A stretch of DNA of 64,000 bases from Nocardia asiatica NBRC 100129 (GTDB lineage: Bacteria > Actinomycetota > Actinomycetes > Mycobacteriales > Mycobacteriaceae), in NCBI RefSeq assembly GCF_000308415.1, contig NZ_BAFS01000473.1:1-64000 (forward strand), given 5' to 3'. The position numbers were made by a program, and so were the translations under genes. Every line of letters starts with the position of its first letter. Position 1 is the first letter of the stretch. Below, piece by piece: positions 59,238 to 64,000 of this stretch. The notes under the pieces were generated by a model, which did no database searches, was not told the origin of the DNA, and saw only the letters and a program-made list of their open reading frames with translations.

Positions 59238-60074
59238 TCACCTCCAGATGGCGGCGTTCTCCCGGGCGTAGGACTCAAGTTCTCGTGCCGGACGGCTGGT
59301 GATCCGTTCGACCGTATCGGTCACCACGGCATTGCCGCCGTCGCGGATGAACCGGAACAGGCCCAGCTGCCAGGTGATCGAGCGTTCGTCCAGACCGGCC
59401 TTCCGCAGGCCGTCGGCGAATTGGTCGGACGTCAGGGCCGTGTAGCGCAGTTCCCGGTCGGCGGCTTCGCCCAAGGTCTTGGTGACCTGCCGCAGGGACA
59501 GGGCCGCTGGGCCGGTGACGACGTGGACTTCTCCCGCATGCCCCTGCTCGGTGAGTGCGGCGGCCGCTACCTCCGCGATGTCACGGGTGTCGACGAAGCC
59601 GACCACGGCATCGCCGGCCGGGAGCGCGAGCTCGCCGTTCTCGCGGAGCGACGCCGCGAAGCCCTCGCCGAAGTTCTGCTGAAACCAGTTCGGCCGCAGA
59701 ATGGTCCACTCCCTATCCGACGCCCGTACATCCGCTTCCCACGCGGCCATCGGAATCGCGTCGGGCAGCTGGTCCACACCCAGCACCGACAGCAGCACGA
59801 CTTTGCGCGCGTGCCCGGCGGCCGCCAGCAGATCGCCGACCAGGCCGGGTTCGCCGGGCACGGTGTACGGGCCGACTACGTACAGGCTGTCGATGCCGTG
59901 CAGCGCGGGAGCCCAGGTGGAACGATCGGCCCAGTCGAAACGCACCGGCACGACGCCGGCGGTCGCCGCTTCGGGAGTGCGGCTTGCCGCGCGCACGTCG
60001 ACACCGCGGGCCACCAGCGCGTCCACCACGGGCTTGCCGGTCTTGCCGGTCGCGCCGAGCACCAGAACAGTCAT
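59238..60074 (-). CDS. NmrA-like NAD(P)-binding protein (module B)
   Basis: From ATG 60074 (GGAG upstream) the 278-residue protein has the motif TVLVLGATGKTGKPVVDALV, then VRAASRTPEAATAGVVPVRF, DWADRSTWAPALHGIDSLYV, WTILRPNWFQQNFGEGFAAS and AGEVHVVTGPAALSLRQVTK. The WTI.RP.WF.QNF.EGF segment is nearly the same as in the protein at 12615. The YxxxK pair is lacking. It ends PARELESYARENAAIWR. It is divergent from an AraC regulator with a 101-base gap that carries a site similar to that of module A. The function is likely a quinone or redox-linked NAD(P) protein controlled by the AraC partner. Confidence 0.9.
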   Translation of the reverse strand: MTVLVLGATGKTGKPVVDALVARGVDVRAASRTPEAATAGVVPVRFDWADRSTWAPALHGIDSLYVVGPYTVPGEPGLVGDLLAAAGHARKVVLLSVLGVDQLPDAIPMAAWEADVRASDREWTILRPNWFQQNFGEGFAASLRENGELALPAGDAVVGFVDTRDIAEVAAAALTEQGHAGEVHVVTGPAALSLRQVTKTLGEAADRELRYTALTSDQFADGLRKAGLDERSITWQLGLFRFIRDGGNAVVTDTVERITSRPARELESYARENAAIWR

Positions 60075-60154
60075 CGTTTTCTCCTCGGATCGTTGTTCGA
60101 AGAGAAATCTACGGACCATGATCAGGATGATCTATGCCTGAAAATCCGGGATAC

Positions 60155-60168
60155 ATGTCCTAGAGTCC
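60155..60168. promoter_or_regulatory. Putative shared operator of module B
   Basis: ATGTCCTAGAGTCC lies seven bases before the AraC start, at the position where module A has ATGTCTAGACGTCTA. Both contain ATGTC followed by TAGA and a GTC. The similarity in two paralogous promoters supports a conserved AraC-family binding site overlapping the promoter. Confidence 0.45.
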
Positions 60169-60175
60169 GGTATCT

Positions 60176-61102
60176 GTGGATGTTCTCTCCGACGCGCTTG
60201 CCGCGATGCGAACGGGACGGACCCGTGCGGCCCGCACCGACGTACGAGCCCCGTGGGGCCTGCGCTTCTCGGGCGTCACCGGCACGACTTTCCACGTTGT
60301 GCTCAGCGGCAGTTGTTGGCTGCTGTCCGACCGCACCCAGCCCCGCGCGCTGAGCCCGGGAGATGTGGTCTTCCTCCGCAAAGGCAGCTCGCACGCCCTG
60401 GCCGACAGCCCGGATACGCCGCTGATCGATTTCGTCCCCGAGCGCTCAGAGCCCGGATCGCCGATCGGCCATGTCCGCGTCGACGGCTCCGGCGCGCGGT
60501 CGATCCTGCTCTGCGGCGCGTACCAGCTCGATCGAACGCGCCCGCATCCGCTGATGCGGCAACTGCCCGAGTTCCTGCACCTGCCCGCCGGGAATGCGGA
60601 ACTCGGGCATCTCGTCGGCCTGCTGGCGACCGAGTTCGACCGGGATCGACCTGGCCGCGACGGCATCGTTCCCCCGCTGGTCGACGCGATGCTGCTCTAT
60701 ATCCTGCGTACCTGGGCGGACGAGCGCGCCGATGCGCCGGGGTGGGCGCGGGCGCTCGCCGACAAGGCGGTCGGCCAGGCGTTGCGCGACATGCACGCCC
60801 ACCCGGCCGCTCCCTGGACGGTGGAGCAGCTGGCGGCGCGAAACGGACTGTCCAGGTCGGTTTTCGCGCAGCGGTTCACTGCGCTCGTGGGTGAACCGCC
60901 AGTGGCGTACCTGACCTGGTGGCGCATGACCAGCGCAGGCCGCGTGCTCCGCGATTCCGACGCCCCGCTCCGGACTGTGGCCGCACAGGTCGGCTACACC
61001 TCCGAATTCGCCTTCGCCAAAGCGTTCAAACGCGCGTACGGAGTCGCGCCGGGGGCATATCGCCGCGCGGCGACGATCGATGCGGCGAGCGTTCCGACCT
61101 GA
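60176..61102 (+). CDS. AraC-family transcriptional regulator (module B)
   Basis: The GTG at 60176 gives 308 residues. The cupin half (VRAPWGLRFSGVTGTTFHVV, LSGSCWLLS, LSPGDVVFLRKGSSHALADS) matches the AraC_binding type of module A, and the linker contains LHLPAGNAELGHLVGLLATE. The DNA-binding end has WTVEQLAARNGLSRSVFAQR, FTALVGEPPVAYLTWWRMTS, LRTVAAQVGYTSEFAFAKAF and KRAYGVAPGAYRR. All helix-turn-helix positions are intact. It probably controls the divergent NmrA-type gene. The pairing of the same two families in the same orientation as at 12.6-14.5 kb indicates a duplicated module. Confidence 0.92.
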   Translation: MDVLSDALAAMRTGRTRAARTDVRAPWGLRFSGVTGTTFHVVLSGSCWLLSDRTQPRALSPGDVVFLRKGSSHALADSPDTPLIDFVPERSEPGSPIGHVRVDGSGARSILLCGAYQLDRTRPHPLMRQLPEFLHLPAGNAELGHLVGLLATEFDRDRPGRDGIVPPLVDAMLLYILRTWADERADAPGWARALADKAVGQALRDMHAHPAAPWTVEQLAARNGLSRSVFAQRFTALVGEPPVAYLTWWRMTSAGRVLRDSDAPLRTVAAQVGYTSEFAFAKAFKRAYGVAPGAYRRAATIDAASVPT

Positions 61103-61235
61103 CGACACGGCCCGTTGTCATCGGTGACGCGCAGGTCGCCGCCGCCGCAGCGTGGCGGGCGCGACAAGCTTCAGTTTGTCCTGCGAGCTGAGGGGTAGGC
61201 AGTGTTCGCGATCCCGTTTCCGAGGAGAACCACTC

Positions 61236-61388
61236 ATGAACCGACCCCACGACACCACCGACGACGAAGACGCGCGCGACACCTCGGACACCCGAGAGAA
61301 GGCGATCATCGAGGGCCACTCCGAGGCCTCCGGCGATCTCGCGGGTCCCGGCCCGAAAAACGACCAAGACGAAGACCCCGATACCTGA
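61236..61388 (+). CDS. Small acidic protein, 50 residues
   Basis: GAGGAG stands before the ATG at 61236. The product MNRPHDTTDDEDARDTSDTR continues EKAIIEGHSEASGDLAGPGP and ends KNDQDEDPDT. It is highly charged and almost surely disordered, with no cysteine or aromatic residue. The family and role are unknown; comparable short acidic frames occur elsewhere in this window. It may be expressed independently after the AraC gene. Confidence 0.6.
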   Translation: MNRPHDTTDDEDARDTSDTREKAIIEGHSEASGDLAGPGPKNDQDEDPDT

Positions 61389-61424
61389 GGTCCGTAACCG
61401 GCCTGGCGGCCCTCGATCCGCCAT

Positions 61425-61826
61425 TCAAATGGGGTCGGGCTCGTGCGATCCGAGGACGGGTGGTTCGAACGCCGTCGTCCGCGGATCGGCAGGAGGCGGG
61501 GTAGTGCGACGGACCCACAGTCCGCCGAGAAGCACCACGGCGGTGACGATCGCGATGTGCACCGCCATCACGACGAGGAACGGCAGGAGGAATCCCTCGT
61601 CGGTGACCGCGCCACGATCGGACACACAGTAGAGGGTGTAGTCCACGGAGGTGCCCTCGGAGTCGTGGAAGGTGTCGGATACCACCACGGGTTCACGGTA
61701 GGGCTCCGAACAGAACAGTGGCGCAGTGAGTTTCGCCTCACCGGGCCAGATCGATATGGGCACCACGGTACTGAACATGCCGACAACGGCCCCGGTGGAC
61801 AATGCGGTGGTGAGCAGTCGCGCCAT
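61425..61826 (-). CDS. Two-helix membrane protein, 133 residues
   Basis: The ATG at 61826 is four bases from the stop of the lipoprotein gene upstream, so the two are coupled. The protein has an N-terminal helix (LLTTALSTGAVVGMFSTVVP), an outside loop with two cysteines (LFCSEPYREPVVVSDTF, VDYTLYCVSD) that could form a disulfide, a second helix (LPFLVVMAVHIAIVTAVVLL) and a Pro-rich cytoplasmic tail. No family is recognised. The link to the preceding lipoprotein suggests the two form an envelope complex. Confidence 0.7.
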   Translation of the reverse strand: MARLLTTALSTGAVVGMFSTVVPISIWPGEAKLTAPLFCSEPYREPVVVSDTFHDSEGTSVDYTLYCVSDRGAVTDEGFLLPFLVVMAVHIAIVTAVVLLGGLWVRRTTPPPADPRTTAFEPPVLGSHEPDPI

Positions 61827-61830
61827 GACT

Positions 61831-62484
61831 TCACACCTGCTGGATTCGCAGAAACGCTCCCGTGCGGTCGAACTCGGCGACCATATCCGCGCGCGGGGAG
61901 GTCACGTTCGCGACGATGCGGATCTCGCGGCCGAAGCGGCTCACGATCATCACGGTGACCTCGCCGTCGGCGAGTGCGCTGCGCGCCAGGGCGGTGTCGA
62001 CGATGCCCTCGATGTGCGCCAGTCCCGGCACCTCGCTGATCGCGAATCCCTCGGCGTCGATGTCATCGAAGACCGAAACCCGCACCGGTCGAGGCGCGCT
62101 CAGCGCACCGAGGGTGAACGAATAGTCGTCGAGCCGACGGGAACCTTCCGGATCGCGCACCCGCAATCGCACCACCGCTTGCCGCGCGGTAGGGGCCGGC
62201 CAAGCGGAGAAGAACCGGGTCACCTGATCCGGCTGATCGGACAGCACCACGCGGAACCGGGTGGAATTCGGCGCGGTCAGCAGGATGACATGGGCTTCGA
62301 AGTCGGAAGTTCGCAGGCGCTCTCGCACCGCGGCGACCGCCGACTCCGTCAGCCCGTTCACCAGTCCGCCGCCCCGTGCCCGCAAATCCTGCTCGAAGTC
62401 GCCGCGCTCGACCGCCCCGATACATCCACCGGCAGCCAGCACGACCGAACACAGTGCGGCCCGTAGCCACCTCCAACGGCGCAT
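61831..62484 (-). CDS. Putative lipoprotein, 217 residues
   Basis: From ATG 62484 the protein begins MRRWRWLRAALCSVVLAAGG followed by Cys, that is, a lipoprotein signal with lipobox LAAGGC. The mature part is a mixed alpha/beta domain with FEQDLRARGGGLVNGLTESA, VAAVRERLRTSDFEAHVILL, VVRLRVRDPEG, DDYSFTLGALSAP and the terminal EFDRTGAFLRIQQV. I do not recognise the family. It should be anchored to the outer face of the membrane. It is followed directly by the two-helix membrane protein gene. Confidence 0.75.
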   Translation of the reverse strand: MRRWRWLRAALCSVVLAAGGCIGAVERGDFEQDLRARGGGLVNGLTESAVAAVRERLRTSDFEAHVILLTAPNSTRFRVVLSDQPDQVTRFFSAWPAPTARQAVVRLRVRDPEGSRRLDDYSFTLGALSAPRPVRVSVFDDIDAEGFAISEVPGLAHIEGIVDTALARSALADGEVTVMIVSRFGREIRIVANVTSPRADMVAEFDRTGAFLRIQQV

Positions 62485-62537
62485 ACGGGAATGGTAAACG
62501 GCCACTCCCCAAATGCATGTCACCCCTCCCCGCTGAC

Positions 62538-62751
62538 GATCGGCCCCCGGTTCATCGCGGCCCGCGTCCGCGCCGCGCAAGCCGAGGGCACCCTGCCGCC
62601 CGGCGACCCGGATCTGCGAGCCGACGCGATCATCCGTCTCACGGCGGACTATCTGCTGCCCGCATCCGGCTACGACCTCGATGACGACGAGGTGGCCCGC
62701 GACCTCGCCCGGCGGGTCATCGCCCCGCTGATCACCGTCCCGGCGCGCTGG
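62538..62751 (+). pseudogene. TetR regulator C-terminal fragment
   Basis: The frame reads TIGPRFIAARVRAAQAEGTL, PPGDPDLRADAIIRLTADYL, LPASGYDLDDDEVARDLARR and VIAPLI, a typical TetR ligand-domain C-terminus. The DNA-binding N-terminus is missing and the frame then runs antisense through the lipB end without the expected stop. It appears to be the relic of a deleted regulator. Confidence 0.65.
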
Positions 62752-63387
62752 TCAGCGCGCCTCGAACGCGGTGGCGACGATCTGGCGCACCTGCTCCATG
62801 GTGGCCGTCCCGTTCTCGCGTGCTACGGAGGTCATGTCGACGTCGGGGAGACCGCAGGCGACGGCCCACTGCCAGGGGTCGAGGTCGCCGTCGACATTGA
62901 GGGCGAAGCCGTGGCTGGTGATCCCACGGCTCTGGCGCATGCCGATGGAGACGATCTTGCGGTTGGTGCGCCTGGTCCACACGCCCGTGAGCAGTTCGGA
63001 GCCGGGCGGAGTGGCACGGCGTTCGGCGGGGACGTCCAGTCGGCCGAGCGCTTCGATCAGGCGGGATTCGACCTCGCGGATGTAGTCGACCACTCCTTCC
63101 CCGGCGGCGAGCCGGACGATGAGATAGCCGACCAGCTGACCGGGGCCGTGATAGGTCAGCTGCCCTCCGCGCGTGGTCTGCACGACCGGGATGTGGCGGG
63201 CCGGGTCCGGCAGGTGTTCGCGTGGCGTGCGGCGCCCGATGGTGTAGACGGCCGGATGGCTCAGCAGCCACAGCGTGTCCGGCCGCGCGCCGCTGTGGCG
63301 CTGATCGACCAGTTCGCCCATGCGCTCCATGGCCTTGTCGTAGTCGACGAGGTCGTCCTGGATCAGAGTCAGCGGCCTGGACTTCAT
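62752..63387 (-). CDS. lipB: Octanoyl-[acyl-carrier-protein] transferase LipB
   Basis: ATG 63387 gives 211 residues. LipB landmarks are TLWLLSHPAVYTIGRR, TTRGGQLTYHGPGQLVGYLI, the Lys in NRKIVSIGMRQSRGITSHG (Lys144) and the nucleophile Cys178 in WAVACGLPDVDMTS. The enzyme moves octanoate from acyl-ACP to lipoyl domains in lipoate synthesis. All catalytic residues are present, so it should be active. It is not next to lipA, which usually follows lipB in this group, so this may be a second copy or a separately placed gene. A TetR fragment overlaps its 3' side. Confidence 0.95.
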   Translation of the reverse strand: MKSRPLTLIQDDLVDYDKAMERMGELVDQRHSGARPDTLWLLSHPAVYTIGRRTPREHLPDPARHIPVVQTTRGGQLTYHGPGQLVGYLIVRLAAGEGVVDYIREVESRLIEALGRLDVPAERRATPPGSELLTGVWTRRTNRKIVSIGMRQSRGITSHGFALNVDGDLDPWQWAVACGLPDVDMTSVARENGTATMEQVRQIVATAFEAR

Positions 63388-63620
63388 GGTCCGACGATAT
63401 CGCCCTGACCGCGAGAAGTACGCCGCCGACCTCCTCCACCGCGGACCGCTCACGCTCGCAGCGTCCAAGGGTGCACGTAGTGCCCGAACGACCCTTCCGG
63501 CACGGGAGCCCGAATTCGACTGCGGCGGGATGTTTCTCGCGCCGCGTAGGTGCTATTCGGTGAAGGACTGCGCACAGCACTCACGAGAGAGTGCCGATCA
63601 GACAGCACAAGGAGGATCCT

Positions 63621-63824
63621 GTGGCCGAGAAGAGCTATCGTTCCGCCGAGACCGGTGAATATGTGAGCGAGCAGACCGCGGCGGAGAACCCGAAGACCAC
63701 CCTGGGCGAGGACGAGCCGCACCACGGTGACAACCGGCGCGACCGCTCGGCGATCACCGGGCACTTCGTCAAGCCCGACACCAGCCGCCGCCACCCCGAC
63801 ACCACAGTCACCGAAAACGGCTGA
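63621..63824 (+). CDS. Small protein with two 'RSA.TG.YV' repeats
   Basis: A perfect ribosome site (AAGGAGGATCCT) precedes the GTG at 63621. The 67-residue product contains two copies of a 24-residue repeat: RSAETGEYVSEQTAAENPKT with TLGE, and RSAITGHFVKPDTSRRHPDT with TVTE. Single copies with the pattern RSA.TG.YV...TA..P.TTV.E are known from many bacterial small proteins annotated as hypothetical or, loosely, as transporter-related. The tandem doubling is notable. Its role is unknown. No signal peptide or membrane segment is present. Confidence 0.75.
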   Translation: MAEKSYRSAETGEYVSEQTAAENPKTTLGEDEPHHGDNRRDRSAITGHFVKPDTSRRHPDTTVTENG

Positions 63825-64000
63825 CCTGCGGAACGCCCTGCGACCAACGGGTTCTCCGGGAACATCGTCACGCCGGTTCGACAGGTAGCCACAATTCGCA
63901 GGTAGCAGTGCGGAAGTCATCCGCGCGCTCAAGGACAGCAACGATCGCAGGCCCTGGCCGCAGACGCCACGGGTTGTACGGGAACCATTCGGTCGCGGTC

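Overview
The window is high-GC DNA from an actinobacterium of the Mycobacteriales, most probably Nocardia or a close relative. The gene content points there: a WhiB-like regulator, an ECF41/SigJ sigma factor, a PknB-type kinase, a MpaB/DUF2236 oxygenase, a secretory lipase, a cholesterol-oxidase-like GMC enzyme, an F420-type LLM oxidoreductase, a remnant of a mycofactocin-type SDR, and several very large NB-ARC/LuxR regulators. GTG and TTG starts are frequent. I see no tRNA, rRNA, CRISPR, insertion sequence, integrase or phage module. It reads as a chromosomal accessory and regulatory region.

Layout. 1-6.2 kb: the end of a TetR gene, a membrane Ser/Thr kinase, and a two-gene STAND/NLR-like pair (small Bell-like helical protein, then NB-ARC with about 13 TPRs). 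Both genes carry a short motif of the amyloid-signalling type at the facing ends. 6.3-18 kb: a three-repeat IPT/TIG protein, FKBP, TetR/MpaB, DinB, a collapsed carboxylesterase, an NmrA/AraC divergent module, an ABC-F ATPase with a leader hairpin, and a second NmrA-type protein. 18-34.7 kb: membrane proteins, Dps behind a Fur-like palindrome, RecQ, MarR/SPW, a Cys-rich MerR operon, an NB-ARC-LuxR regulator, a fatty acid desaturase, a quinone-oxidoreductase-type MDR, a NarL-type two-component system, a YcgR/YcgQ-type membrane pair and an LLM oxidoreductase.

34.8-48.8 kb is a patchwork: a 54-residue gene whose stop codon lies in a large hairpin, a collapsed SGNH esterase, a GMC oxidase, a secretory lipase, an SDR-type epimerase, a SigJ-centred group (FAD oxidoreductase, sigJ, ABC-2-like membrane protein), a collapsed SDR, a VOC/WYL pair, a DUF4236 protein and a broken zinc alcohol dehydrogenase. 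48.8-59.1 kb: WhiB, a cytochrome P450 and three large STAND-type LuxR regulators. 59.2-64 kb: a second NmrA/AraC divergent module paralogous to the one at 12.6-14.5 kb, small acidic proteins, a lipoprotein/membrane pair, a TetR fragment, lipB and a two-repeat small protein.

Themes. (1) The strongest candidate for an unusual system is the 2.7-6.2 kb pair, read here as a Bell/NLR amyloid-signalling module. (2) Four catalytic genes are broken, three of them by internal loss of the catalytic core with both ends left recognisable, which suggests reductive decay. (3) Many intergenic regions carry clean palindromes or hairpins that look like operators, attenuators or bidirectional terminators. All functional statements come from reading translated sequence and motifs; no database search was possible.
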